Source: an uncultured archaeon (GTDB taxonomy: Archaea > Iainarchaeota > Iainarchaeia > Iainarchaeales > Iainarchaeaceae). From it: a DNA stretch of 47,189 bases. Position numbers and translations under genes: made by a program. The notes beneath the pieces were generated by a model. That model was given only the letters and a program-made list of their open reading frames with translations, was not told where the DNA came from and ran no database searches. Positions 19,176 to 29,013 of the stretch are shown in pieces. The stretch covers positions 1-47,189 of the forward strand of contig CABMIU010000044.1 in assembly GCA_902386385.1 (NCBI GenBank). The letters are read 5' to 3'. Position 1 is the first letter of the stretch. Every line of letters starts with the position of its first letter.

Positions 19176-20309
19176 ATGCAAAATGGCAAAGCATGGACGG
19201 GGCAGCTGGCCCAGGGAAGCAACGGCCTTTACGAAACGTACGAGAAGGCGCTCGCCCTTGAAAGGAAAGGGGCGAAGATTGCGAAGCTCAATGTCGGGGA
19301 ACCTGACTGGGGCCCTCCACTGGAAGCGATCCGGGCAGCGGAAAATGCGATTGCAGGGGGCAAAACAAAATATGGCAGCGCGCAGGGCGAGCTTTCACTG
19401 CGCGAAAAAATCGCCGAGCTTCACGGCGGCAGGGCCGAAAACATCGTAATAACGCCTGGCTCGAAATGGGGGATTTACGCGCTGATGAAAACATGCCTCT
19501 CGCGGGGCGATAATGTTGTTGCCTTTTCCCCGCACTGGAGCGCCTACGAACTGATGGCAAAATCCTTTGGCGCGGAATTCAGGGCAATAGGCCTCGAAAT
19601 GGGGAAAAAATGGGCAACTGACCTCGGGGGCCTAGAGAACGCGGTTGATGCCGGGACAAAGCTGCTCGTGCTGAACAGCCCCGCAAATCCGACTTCAAAG
19701 GCATTCAGCGAAAAGGAAGAGAACGCGGTCATTGGATTCGCGGAAAGCCGGGGCATTACGGTGATTGCGGACGATGCATACAGGGGCATTGCATTCGAAA
19801 AAATGGGGGAACGGCAATTCAGAAACTCCGGCGGGGTTTTTGTTGCGAACACCTTTTCAAAAACATTCGGAATGACAGGCTGGCGCATCGGCTATGTTGT
19901 TGTGCCTGAAGCAAAGGCAAAGGAACTGGTTTCGCTGAACCAAATCACTTTCACGAACGTGCCTGTTTTCATACAGGCATGCGCGGAGAAGGCGATTGAA
20001 TACGGGGAAACCGCCGCCAGAGAGGCAAGGAAAAAATGCGTTCTCCGCGCAGAAGCCGCAGCCAAAATCCTTTCAGGCCATCTTGAATTCACGCGGCCCG
20101 ATGCGGGCTTTTACCTTTTCCCGCGCCTGCCGGAAGGGAGTGACACGCTTAAGTTCCTCGACACAATGCTTGGCATGGGTTATGCAATGGTCCCGGGTGC
20201 CGCATTCGGGGATTTCGGGAGGCACTTCAGGATGTCGCTATGCCTTGAAAAGGAAACAATCGAGGCGGCGTGCGGAGCGGTTGTTGAAACGCTTGAAGAA
20301 CTTGAATAA
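19176..20309 (+). CDS. Class I/II PLP-dependent aminotransferase, likely aromatic/aspartate type
   Basis: KLNVGEPDWGPPLEAIRAAE...VLNSPANPTSKAFSEKE...ITVIADDAYRGIAF...NTFSKTFGMTGWRIGYVV. Confidence 0.9.
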   Translation: MQNGKAWTGQLAQGSNGLYETYEKALALERKGAKIAKLNVGEPDWGPPLEAIRAAENAIAGGKTKYGSAQGELSLREKIAELHGGRAENIVITPGSKWGIYALMKTCLSRGDNVVAFSPHWSAYELMAKSFGAEFRAIGLEMGKKWATDLGGLENAVDAGTKLLVLNSPANPTSKAFSEKEENAVIGFAESRGITVIADDAYRGIAFEKMGERQFRNSGGVFVANTFSKTFGMTGWRIGYVVVPEAKAKELVSLNQITFTNVPVFIQACAEKAIEYGETAAREARKKCVLRAEAAAKILSGHLEFTRPDAGFYLFPRLPEGSDTLKFLDTMLGMGYAMVPGAAFGDFGRHFRMSLCLEKETIEAACGAVVETLEELE

Positions 20310-20346
20310 TCGGGCAATTATTTCCGCAGTAACTTTTGCGATAATT

Positions 20347-21045
20347 TCAGCTATGCAATAATTTTCTCAGCCCCTCGACTGGAATTTGACCCCTGCTGGA
20401 TTCCCTGCCTGCCGCGAGTGAAGCGAAAGTGAGGAAAGCCCCCGCCTTTGCGCATTCCACCCTTGAGGCAGTTCCCTTCCGGCCCATGCAGAATGCAATG
20501 AGCTTCGGCTTCCCTTTGCAGTTTTTATGCCTTGCCACAAAGTCCAGGATTGTTTTGTTGTCCTTTTCGCCGTTTGAAGTGCACACTATTTTGATTGCAA
20601 ATGGCCTGAGGCTGGACATTTTTGAAAAAAGCCGGGCAAGGGATTTTTTCGCAGGGGTGCCTTTGAGGAAATGCCGCGACAAGATTATTTTCGCCCCGTG
20701 CTCTTTTGCCAGGGAGAGAATGCTTTTCCTGAAAAAAGAAGAGCTCGAAAATTCAACATCGGCAAAATCCGCGCCTGCAACAACCGCCCTTCCGAGGAAA
20801 ACAGCCCGCTCCACCTCGCTGCCTTTGAATGCGCCGCCTTCCGCCAAAGGGCGGCAGGTGCATATAACTGGTTTGCTGCAGGCTTTAACCAGCATGCGCA
20901 CCGCACCGGGCTTTTTCAGCAGCCCTCCTATGAGGTCAAGCCTAAGCTCGATAAGGTCTGCCGCTTTGCCCGCCTCTGCAACCTGCCTCTTTGCTTCGGC
21001 AATTGTTTTGCCCATGATTGGGACTGCAATCCTACAAGCCATCAA
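20347..21045 (-). CDS. aroD: Type I 3-dehydroquinate dehydratase
   Basis: LIELRLDLI...PVICTCRPLAEGG...KIILSRHFLKGTP...FAIKIVCTSNGEKDNKTIL. Confidence 0.88.
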   Translation of the reverse strand: MMACRIAVPIMGKTIAEAKRQVAEAGKAADLIELRLDLIGGLLKKPGAVRMLVKACSKPVICTCRPLAEGGAFKGSEVERAVFLGRAVVAGADFADVEFSSSSFFRKSILSLAKEHGAKIILSRHFLKGTPAKKSLARLFSKMSSLRPFAIKIVCTSNGEKDNKTILDFVARHKNCKGKPKLIAFCMGRKGTASRVECAKAGAFLTFASLAAGRESSRGQIPVEGLRKLLHS

Positions 21046-21226
21046 GCCACACCATTAAATGATGTTCCGCCCCGAGTGCGGAGATATTTGAATTATTTAA
21101 TGCGACCCAAAGAAAAATGTTTGGCAGGAAGGCCCTCCACAAACGGGCCCGCCCAGAGGATGGATTGCACAAACGCCCCCATAAAATTTTAAACAAGAGC
21201 GCCTATTTCCTATCACGGGTGATTGA

Positions 21227-21562
21227 ATGGAAACGGCAACAAGGGGCATCCAGGTTTCTAACATGCCTGAGGTGCATGGCATTGACAGGGCTGCGGTCCA
21301 GGCGACAATTGAAAAGGGATATGACAAGCTTGAAAAGAGGCTGCACAGGCCCATTGCAATGGAAGTGCACTTCAAGGAAGGCCACGTGCAGAGGAAAAAA
21401 GACAGCCAGAGGTCACAGGTCGAGGCACATGTCAAGGTCATTGTAGGCGGCGGAGAGGCATTGCTTCACGCGAAGCATGTTGAATGGGATGCCTCGGAAG
21501 CGGTTCGCGGTGCGGTGCTCGCGGTAGAAAAGGAAGCCGAGAAAGTGTTTGCAAAGAAATGA
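21227..21562 (+). CDS. HPF/RaiA-like (ribosome hibernation factor-like) protein
   Basis: KLEKRLHRPIAMEVHFKEGH...SQVEAHVKVIVGGGEALLHAKHVEWDASEAVRGAVLAVEKEAEK, HPF-like layout. Confidence 0.5.
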   Translation: METATRGIQVSNMPEVHGIDRAAVQATIEKGYDKLEKRLHRPIAMEVHFKEGHVQRKKDSQRSQVEAHVKVIVGGGEALLHAKHVEWDASEAVRGAVLAVEKEAEKVFAKK

Positions 21563-21897
21563 CCCCCAACCCAAAAGCGGGCATAACACGCCCGCCAATG
21601 ACCAAAAGCCAAAGAAGCAGTTGAAGCCTCAAGGCAAAGTAATGGGGGCATAGGCTTTGCACCCCTCAAAAGTTGCCTTGCCGCTGATTTTCGCGGAACA
21701 ATTAACGGCAAAATGGTTAAGAAAACCACTCAATGGAATGAAAAAACACGCAAATCAACGAAAAAAAAGCCAAAAATGAAGCACCAAAGTTCGAAAAGCT
21801 AATTAATCACCGCATTATTGTTTGCTTTAAGCCCCCGCAGGGGATATTAATGTCCTGTCCGTTGTATTTAGTGCCATTTTTAATGGAGGAGACGAAA

Positions 21898-22272
21898 ATG
21901 AGCCTTATTACCCTCACCTTTGCAAACGGAAGGAATGATTTCTACAACAACCCCAACGCGTTGGTTTCAAGCCCTGAAAGCCGGTTAAACCAGAGGATGC
22001 TCCGAGACGGGGCAGGAAAAGGAACTGCTGTCGTGAAAAAGGCGTGCAGATTCTATTCCCACGATGACGTGTTCATATTGGCCGAAGTCGCAGATGGCTT
22101 TGTCGCGGAGAACATGAAAGCCAGTTTTGGCGACAAAGAGGTTAGAGTTGTCTCTTTGGAGTCCAAATACGGCAGGTCAGCCAAAAAGGGCATGATTGTG
22201 GGCATGAGCGTCAGCGGAATTGACGAGGAAGAGTTGCCCATTGGCTCCACGCTGAACTTCGAGCTCAAGTAA
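21898..22272 (+). CDS. Conserved-looking hypothetical protein (124 aa)
   Basis: ORF with GGAGGAG ribosome-binding-like site directly upstream of ATG 21898. Confidence 0.6.
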   Translation: MSLITLTFANGRNDFYNNPNALVSSPESRLNQRMLRDGAGKGTAVVKKACRFYSHDDVFILAEVADGFVAENMKASFGDKEVRVVSLESKYGRSAKKGMIVGMSVSGIDEEELPIGSTLNFELK

Positions 22273-22406
22273 TTGCAAAAAAATACAAAATAAAAAAATT
22301 GAAGGATTGCACTTATGGCAAATTGGTGACTGCAGGCAGGAAAAATTGAGCCTGTAGCCCAAAGCCATATTAAAAAAATAATGCCCAAATATTTTGATGC
22401 CTTCAC

Positions 22407-23159
22407 TCAGGGCAAAATTATTTCCGCCTGTTTCCTCTTGTGCCCCGTAGCCTTCATCTGCACAAGGATTTTTTCTGCAACTTCCTTTTTTCCTTCCGGG
22501 ATTTTTTTTCTGGAGAGCAGCAGCGGAAGCAATTCATCAAGGTCCTCGTACTTCAGCCCCAGTTCCTTTTCGTCTTCCTGGCCAAGCCACAGCTCCGCAC
22601 TCGGGGCCTTTTCAATTATCGCCCGCGGAACGCCCATGTGCTTCGCGAGAGCCATTACATCTTTCTTCAGCAGGCCCCCTATTGGAAAGAAATCCGCTGC
22701 GGCATCCCCGTGCTTTGTGAAGTAGCCCATATAATACTCTGACTTGTTCCCTGTTCCGGCAACAAGGCAATCATTGGAGTTGGCATAATTATACAATACC
22801 ACTGCCCTTGCCCTCGGCCCTAGGTTTGCCTTTGCAATATCACTCTGCTTCCAGGGCAGCTCACCCAGTTGCGCAAGCATGTTATCTATTGGCACGACAA
22901 AATAAGCCACGCCACGAGCCTCTGCCAGTTTTCGGGCATCCTCTGTGCTCTTTTCACTAGTCACCGCGGTGTTGGGCATCATAATTGCAGTTACGTTGCG
23001 CTCTCCGAGCGCTTTCACTAGCAGGGAAAGCACCAACGCGGAATCAACACCCCCGCTGAGGCCGAGCACGGCTTTTGATTTTCCCTGCTTAATAAAGAAT
23101 TTTTTGATGCCTGAAACGAGCTTTTTCTCGGTTTTTGATGAATCCATAATTTCCACCAC
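22407..23159 (-). CDS. nadE: NH3-dependent NAD+ synthetase
   Basis: AVLGLSGGVDSALVLSLLVKAL...LVAGTGNKSEYYMGYFTKHGDAAADFFPIGGLLKKDV. Confidence 0.92.
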   Translation of the reverse strand: MVEIMDSSKTEKKLVSGIKKFFIKQGKSKAVLGLSGGVDSALVLSLLVKALGERNVTAIMMPNTAVTSEKSTEDARKLAEARGVAYFVVPIDNMLAQLGELPWKQSDIAKANLGPRARAVVLYNYANSNDCLVAGTGNKSEYYMGYFTKHGDAAADFFPIGGLLKKDVMALAKHMGVPRAIIEKAPSAELWLGQEDEKELGLKYEDLDELLPLLLSRKKIPEGKKEVAEKILVQMKATGHKRKQAEIILP

Positions 23160-23196
23160 AAGCTACTTATTAGGCCCTGCCAACGTGCCACCCCGT

Positions 23197-23880
23197 TCAA
23201 ACTATCCGTTCCAGCTCCGCAATGTCCTTCAACTCGTAATCAGCCTTTCCCCCGGAGTCCGGAAAAATCTGGCCGTACTTCGCGAGCGCGGTTTTCATGC
23301 CAATTTTCATTGCCCCTTCGATGTCGCGCATCGGGTTGTCTCCGACAAACAAAATTTCTTCCGGTTTCATTCCAAGCGCCCTGATTGCGGCGCGGAAGGG
23401 CATTGCATGGGGCTTCCTCCGCCCTGTATCCCCCAAGGTTACAACGACATCAAAAAAATCCGCGAGGCCTATTTCGGTAAGGCGCATCCATGCCTTTAGC
23501 TTCGGGGCATCACTCACAATGCCGAGCTTCAGCCCCTTTCCCTTGAGACAAATGAGGGTGCTCCGCACATGGGGATACGGCTCGAGGTAACCGGCCTGCA
23601 TTTTTCTATAAGCGTTTATTCCGCGCGAGAGTATTTTGTAATCAACCTTGCCGGTCGCCTTCTCCAGGAACTTCTGGAAAATTTCCTGGTGCTCTATGCC
23701 ATGCACGCCATAAAGCTCGAACAGAAGGTCATAAGCGGCCTGCTTTTCCATTTTCAGACCCGCATCAACCATTGCCGAGATTGCTGCCTCGCAGCTGATT
23801 TTCTTCATGTGCATGAAATCAATCAGGGTATTGTCCAGGTCAAAGAGAACCGCTTTCATTGCCATGAAACCACCAAACAA
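23197..23880 (-). CDS. HAD-superfamily hydrolase
   Basis: KAVLFDLDNTLIDF...LKLGIVSDAPKLKAWMRL...EILFVGDNPMRDIEGAMKIGMKTA. Confidence 0.88.
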   Translation of the reverse strand: MFGGFMAMKAVLFDLDNTLIDFMHMKKISCEAAISAMVDAGLKMEKQAAYDLLFELYGVHGIEHQEIFQKFLEKATGKVDYKILSRGINAYRKMQAGYLEPYPHVRSTLICLKGKGLKLGIVSDAPKLKAWMRLTEIGLADFFDVVVTLGDTGRRKPHAMPFRAAIRALGMKPEEILFVGDNPMRDIEGAMKIGMKTALAKYGQIFPDSGGKADYELKDIAELERIV

Positions 23881-23993
23881 CCGTCCAAATGTTAAGCCCG
23901 CCGCCTAATGCCCAGCAGGGCCTTTACCTTCAATAGAGCATTTGCCTGCAACGTGATAAAAAGCTTATATACCTCCTCGGCCATCATTACTCC

Positions 23994-24233
23994 ATGTCCA
24001 AAATGAGCCAGAACGAAGGGGTTTTCCTCAGGTCAGTTTCATTCTTCATTTACGGCGTTGCCCTCGCATCCCTTTTCATCTGGTGCATAATGCAAGGCAT
24101 CATTCTCCACCTCGCAGGAAAAAGTCTCGACGCGTTTCCATACTATTTCATCGGCTGGGTTTCAGGGGTGGGCGGCCTCGCATTGTACTGGCAGGCCCAG
24201 AGCCTTTACCACTACGCGGAAATATCGCGGTGA
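23994..24233 (+). CDS. Small membrane protein of unknown function
   Basis: 79 aa with two predicted TM segments; TATA-like AAAAAGCTTATATACC upstream. Confidence 0.55.
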   Translation: MSKMSQNEGVFLRSVSFFIYGVALASLFIWCIMQGIILHLAGKSLDAFPYYFIGWVSGVGGLALYWQAQSLYHYAEISR

Positions 24234-24293
24234 AATGAAAGGCTGAAAATGCAATTGGCAATGAGATGATTACGGAAACTTGCGGGTAAAAAA

Positions 24294-24914
24294 ATGCCCT
24301 TGATAAAACCCACCGCGGAAACTGCTGAAAGAAGGAAACATTGGGAAGCAAGCAGGATCAAGCCAACCGCACTGAGAATCACGCGGAGGAGAAAGGATTT
24401 CAGGGAAGCCCTAAAGGCTCTTCGGGAAGCGGTCGTGAGGGAATCCATTACGGAAATCCGCAAAAAGCATTCCGGCGAAACAGTTTTTGTTGACAATGCA
24501 GCCGAACTTGCCCTCAAAAAGAGGAGTTTACCTGATGCTGAAAGATTCGCGGCTGAAATAAGCGGCAAGTGCAAAACATTCACTCTCGTTCCGATAAAAT
24601 CCGGCGCCATGAAATCGGCACGAGGCGCCCTCCATTTTCCCTATGCACAGAGATACTTTGGCGCGCCATCACTATTTGCCACCAGGGATTACCTGGAAAA
24701 AAATAAGCCTGTTTCAGCGGATGACCACGCCGCATGCGAAAAGCTCTGTAAAAGGGCCGAGAAAGCAGGAGTGGACAAGGAAAAACTCAAGGAAATGGTT
24801 GGTGCAGCAATAAGGGAGCTTAAGCAGCACCACATGGCCGGCAATACAAACTTTTTGGTGTTTGATGTTGACAATAAAAAGGGCAAATTGAAAATCGGGG
24901 CCACTAATTTGTGA
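24294..24914 (+). CDS. Hypothetical protein (206 aa), basic
   Basis: Full-length ORF without strong shadow ORF competition. Confidence 0.6.
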   Translation: MPLIKPTAETAERRKHWEASRIKPTALRITRRRKDFREALKALREAVVRESITEIRKKHSGETVFVDNAAELALKKRSLPDAERFAAEISGKCKTFTLVPIKSGAMKSARGALHFPYAQRYFGAPSLFATRDYLEKNKPVSADDHAACEKLCKRAEKAGVDKEKLKEMVGAAIRELKQHHMAGNTNFLVFDVDNKKGKLKIGATNL

Positions 24915-24983
24915 ACCCCTGCAAAGCTAAAGCCATTGCTACCTGGCGCCAAACATCGGGACCCATTGCCGAAGAACAATCAG

Positions 24984-25484
24984 TTATATACTTGCAGTTG
25001 GATTCAACTGCTTCCGCATCAGCACCCAATTATTTTCGTTGTACCCGTGCTTTTCGTAGAATTCCTGCGCAGGGCAACCGTGCAAGGCAAGAAGATAGGT
25101 CGATTTCATTTTCCTTTTCCTTGCCTCCGCTTCAACCTGTGAAAGCAGGGCACTGCCAGCCCCTTTCCCCCGGAAGGCTTCCCGCACAACCAGCTCGTCA
25201 ATGAAGCAGATTTTTCCGGCAAACCAGTAGTCCGTATGGAAAATGATGAACCCCGCGATTTCCTTTTTCTCGCGGCAAACCATAATAGTGCAGGTGCGGA
25301 AGTACTTCCCGATTTTCTGTGCTGCCAGTTTACTGCCCCACTTTTCATTGTACGGCGGCTTCGAGAATTCGAGGCGGAAAATCTCCTCGAGCGCAGGCAA
25401 ATCGGATTTTGATGCCTTTTTGATGTTCCGGCGGTTGCTTTGCATAAACAGAATAAAAACTAAAAAATGCCTGCAAATGCCCAA
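24984..25484 (-). CDS. GNAT-family N-acetyltransferase
   Basis: FIDELVVREAFRGKGAGSALLSQVEAEARKRKMKSTYLLAL...AQEFYEKHGY. Confidence 0.88.
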   Translation of the reverse strand: MGICRHFLVFILFMQSNRRNIKKASKSDLPALEEIFRLEFSKPPYNEKWGSKLAAQKIGKYFRTCTIMVCREKKEIAGFIIFHTDYWFAGKICFIDELVVREAFRGKGAGSALLSQVEAEARKRKMKSTYLLALHGCPAQEFYEKHGYNENNWVLMRKQLNPTASI

Positions 25485-25487
25485 TAA

Positions 25488-25826
25488 TCACTTCTTCCTT
25501 TTCTTCGCTTTCAGTGTTGGTTTAGGGTCCCTGGCCGATTCTTCAGACCCCGCTTCTTCCGCCCCGTCTGCTTCGGAATCGGCAATTTCCGTGCCTTCGC
25601 CTTGGCCCCCTTCGCTTTCAGAAACACCCATCAAGTCCTCGAGCTTTTTCCCGCCCTTTGTAGCTGCGTTGAATTCCTCGACATCCTCATCGTCAAGACC
25701 GAGGTTCTTCAGCACGCGGTCATGGTCTTCCAAGGACATCTGGTTGAATTCCTCGCGCCAGATTTTCATGTCCGCTGTCTCAGGCAGGGGCCGGCCTTCG
25801 GATTTTTTCCTTCCTAACATAATCAC
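25488..25826 (-). CDS. Acidic hypothetical protein (112 aa)
   Basis: ORF; acidic C-terminus with terminal KAKKRKK. Confidence 0.45.
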   Translation of the reverse strand: MIMLGRKKSEGRPLPETADMKIWREEFNQMSLEDHDRVLKNLGLDDEDVEEFNAATKGGKKLEDLMGVSESEGGQGEGTEIADSEADGAEEAGSEESARDPKPTLKAKKRKK

Positions 25827-25853
25827 AATTGATGCATTAAGAGTTTATAAAAC

Positions 25854-26930
25854 TTGGCGGCGCAAATTCGCAAAAAAAAACCTACTGGTAAAATACGCCC
25901 CATCGGCAGGTATTTATTCGCAAAAGTGAAAATATTATGGATGCCCGAAAAGGGAATGCAGTATAACCCAGCTCCGCGAGTTGTGGAAAAAGCCCCAAAA
26001 AATGCCAACGCCTTCGGCTCTGCGCCAACCGGACAAGCCGAGGCGGATAAGACGCGGGAAAACAGGGGGAGCGACCAGGAAACAGCCGCACCTGCAAATG
26101 AAATGGTTTCCGGCTGGGTCTCAAAGTTCAGGCAGGAACTCCTCATCGCGGGGTACTCGTTGCGAACGATAAAAATGTACACGCTTTACCTCGATGGATT
26201 CCTCCTTCACGCGAAGAAAGAGCCAAAGGATGTTGGCCGCAGTGACATCGTCAGCTACATGGCTAGCCTCAAGGAAAAGGGGAACTCGAATGCAACGCTC
26301 GGCCTGGTGCACGCCAGCCTCAAATATTTTTTCAAGGAATACCTGAAAATGAATGCTCTTGACGAGGTCAAGGTGCCAAAGAAAGCAAAGGCCTTGCCGG
26401 CAATCCTCACAAAGGAAGAGGTGCGCGAATTGCTTCACGCGACAAAGAATGGGCGAAACAGGCTTCTCCTGCAGTTCATTTACTCCACGGGCGTGCGGGT
26501 GAGCGAATGCGTAAACATGAAGGCCGAGGACATAAATTTCAAGGAAAAAATGGGCAAAGTCAAATCCGGCAAAGGGGCAAAGGACCGCATCATTATCCTC
26601 TCCCGCAACTGGTGCGCGATGGCAAAGAAATATGTGGAGCGCAAAAAGGTGAAGAGCCCCTTCCTTTTTTCGAAGAAGAACGGCAAGCCAATCACTTCTG
26701 ATACCGTTCAGCGCATTGTGCGCAAGGCTGCGCTCCACGCGGGGATAACAAAGGAAATCACACCACACTCGTTACGGCATTCTTTCGCCACCCACCTCCT
26801 CGAGGCGGGGGAAAACATCCGGAACATCCAGGAGCTGCTTGGCCACGCCAACCTCAACACAACGCAGATTTACACCCACGTTTCAACGGAGCAACTGAAG
26901 AAGGTGCAGAGCCCTTTTGACAGGCTGTGA
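25854..26930 (+). CDS. xerA: Tyrosine recombinase, XerA-like; true start may be 25941 or later
   Basis: STGVRVSECVNMKAEDINF...TPHSLRHSFATHLLEAGENIRNIQELLGHANLNTTQIYTHVS, R..HxxR..H..Y signature. Confidence 0.9.
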   Translation: MAAQIRKKKPTGKIRPIGRYLFAKVKILWMPEKGMQYNPAPRVVEKAPKNANAFGSAPTGQAEADKTRENRGSDQETAAPANEMVSGWVSKFRQELLIAGYSLRTIKMYTLYLDGFLLHAKKEPKDVGRSDIVSYMASLKEKGNSNATLGLVHASLKYFFKEYLKMNALDEVKVPKKAKALPAILTKEEVRELLHATKNGRNRLLLQFIYSTGVRVSECVNMKAEDINFKEKMGKVKSGKGAKDRIIILSRNWCAMAKKYVERKKVKSPFLFSKKNGKPITSDTVQRIVRKAALHAGITKEITPHSLRHSFATHLLEAGENIRNIQELLGHANLNTTQIYTHVSTEQLKKVQSPFDRL

Positions 26931-27379
26931 AAGCAAGACCCTGAGGGGTTCATGGCTGAACCAACCCCGCACTTCCGGTAATGGCAACAAAAACCTGCCG
27001 CCGCAAGGCCTTGGCAAACAAATGCCTTTGATTTGCCCCAACCAAGCCAAAACACATTATGTATAGCCCTCTGAAACGGTGGCTGGATATTCACGGAATT
27101 AGACAAAACAAAAACCTATTATGTAGAGGTGTTGTTTTCTTTTGGTTTAGCCGCTTGTTTTGGCGTTTTGGCCTCAAAATAATTTGAGAGGTATAGGGAG
27201 CACACTTTGATTGCATTGGCCAAACAGGTGCGGCCCCTGGTGTTATTGACAAGAAAACACCTGAAAACCGGGCTCTTCTTTTTATACCCCCGCCATTTCC
27301 AGCGGCCGTATCGTAACGTTTATATATATCGTGGTTTTTATTATTTCAACACTTTCATTAATTTGAGGAGGAAGGGACA

Positions 27380-27691
27380 ATGACAGTGAGGATTTCAAAG
27401 CTATTCGGAATGGATATTTACACCGCTGACGGTGACTATAAGGGCAAGGTTTTTGACCTTGTCATAAACCTAGAGAAGGGCAAGATTGAGACAGTGACAA
27501 CCGAGCCGCTCAAGGCAAGGAGCAAAATAGAAGCAAAGAAAATAATAAGCGAAAAAAGCATACCATACAACAGAGTAAGGGCCGCAAAAGACATTCTGAT
27601 TGTTGGCCAGACCGCGAGGCCGGACGCAATACAGGAAGAGGAAGAAGCGCCACAGAGGCCAATGCCGACAAGGCCATACAGAAGGTTCTGA
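27380..27691 (+). CDS. PRC-barrel domain protein
   Basis: RISKLFGMDIYTADGDYKGKVFDLVINLEKGKIETVTTEPL; GTTTATATATATCG TATA and GAGGAGG upstream. Confidence 0.8.
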   Translation: MTVRISKLFGMDIYTADGDYKGKVFDLVINLEKGKIETVTTEPLKARSKIEAKKIISEKSIPYNRVRAAKDILIVGQTARPDAIQEEEEAPQRPMPTRPYRRF

Positions 27692-27818
27692 AGCCAGAAC
27701 CTTCTGCAATTTTTTCTCTTTTTGCAATGGTTTTAACAGAGCCTAAAAATAAAAACCTTATGTTTATACAATATACATAAGATGGTCTTACTATAGTTAA
27801 ATAAGAAGAATACTGGAA

Positions 27819-28418
27819 GTGCGGGGTGCCAACGTGGTCAAGGGTTTTTTCATCCAATACAAGTTCATCATCCCGGAAGGAACGCCGCACTCGTCTTACA
27901 CTTACCAGAAGCTCTTTCGTGCGCTCTATGGTTACACCCAAAATGTTACAAAATCGAACGGGAAAACTTACCATTACCACCGCAGGGGTATTCTTTCGAA
28001 TGTGCCCTATTTGCGCCCAGGGAAAAATTGTGTTGTGATACCGCAGCGCGCGTTCACTTCCTTGGATAATTTTTTCAAAACCGGCAAGAACCCCAGCCAT
28101 GCATGGGTTGTGAAGGGGGACTGGAAAGCGGTCTTTTATATGGATGAAAAAGTGCTTGAGGAGGCGCAGGTAATCTCTTCAATAAAAGAGCAAATCGCTA
28201 GGCTCTTCCAGCCTTCGCTAGGGAGCGAAGGCCTGCCGGATCTTTCAAAGCTTGCCGAAAAAGCCAGGCAGGGGGAAGCTGTTCCGCAGGAAAAGGCTGT
28301 TCCGTCCTTGGTTGAAGCGGAGTCAATAATCAACGAGCCGTGGTTCAAGGAAGTTTATCTGAAGGATAAGGAACTGAGGAAATTTTACGAGGATTACAGG
28401 GCGTTGAAGGGCCAGTGA
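27819..28418 (+). CDS. Archaeal hypothetical protein
   Basis: Full-length ORF (VVKGFFIQYKFIIPEGTPHSSYTYQKLFRALYGYTQ...). Confidence 0.6.
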   Translation: MRGANVVKGFFIQYKFIIPEGTPHSSYTYQKLFRALYGYTQNVTKSNGKTYHYHRRGILSNVPYLRPGKNCVVIPQRAFTSLDNFFKTGKNPSHAWVVKGDWKAVFYMDEKVLEEAQVISSIKEQIARLFQPSLGSEGLPDLSKLAEKARQGEAVPQEKAVPSLVEAESIINEPWFKEVYLKDKELRKFYEDYRALKGQ

Positions 28419-28464
28419 ATACCTGGTGTATTGCTTGCCGCCAGAACTGCGGGGTGAAATCCAC

Positions 28465-28887
28465 CTACCCTTTCCTTGCGGCAACCTTTGCGATTTCCTC
28501 TTCTGTCTCCCGCTCTGGCGGGGTTTTGAGCTTAATTAATGTGTCCCTTTTTCTCCATTTCTTCTTTCCGCCGGTGCTCTGCGTTTCGACAAGCCCCACA
28601 TCGACAAGTGTTTTTATGTATGGGTAGAGGCTCCTGTCGTTCTGGTAATCGACATGGAAAAGCTCGCGGATTCGGCGCATGATTTCTTCCATTGAAATCC
28701 ATTCGTCAAAGCCGAGCACCGCAATGATGTGGCTGGCTTGTGTGTTCTCATTCAGTTTCAGGTAATCCCAGATGCTGTGGATTTCTTCGCGCAAATTTTC
28801 CTGCCCGTAAAGTGGCTTTTCATTTTCTTCCTGCCTGGCAATTCCTTTTGACCGGAAAAATTTTTTGAAGAAATCCACTAAAAACAT
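28465..28887 (-). CDS. Winged-helix DNA-binding protein (putative transcriptional regulator)
   Basis: ISMEEIMRRIRELFHVDYQNDRSLYPYIKTLVDVGLVETQSTGGKKKWRKRDTLIKL. Confidence 0.6.
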   Translation of the reverse strand: MFLVDFFKKFFRSKGIARQEENEKPLYGQENLREEIHSIWDYLKLNENTQASHIIAVLGFDEWISMEEIMRRIRELFHVDYQNDRSLYPYIKTLVDVGLVETQSTGGKKKWRKRDTLIKLKTPPERETEEEIAKVAARKG

Positions 28888-28932
28888 GCCAGAAATATGT
28901 TTAAATCCCTTTAAATAATTATTGTTTTGAGG

Positions 28933-29013
28933 GTAATTACTATTTATAAATAAAGTAATTATTGGTTTTGATAGTAATTACTAAATTTTTGTTATTTGGT
29001 TGTGTAATTACTA
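28933..29013. promoter_or_regulatory. Array of four GTAATTACTA-like palindromic sites (putative operator)
   Basis: GTAATTACTA at 28933, 28974 and 29004; GTAATTATT at 28955. Confidence 0.55.

Noticed and set aside
27000-27130. Possible dif/XerA site (GGCAAA...TTTGCC and the paired ATTATGTA repeats) downstream of xerA
   Set aside because: Arm spacing and sequence do not convincingly match a dif-type site; no support beyond proximity
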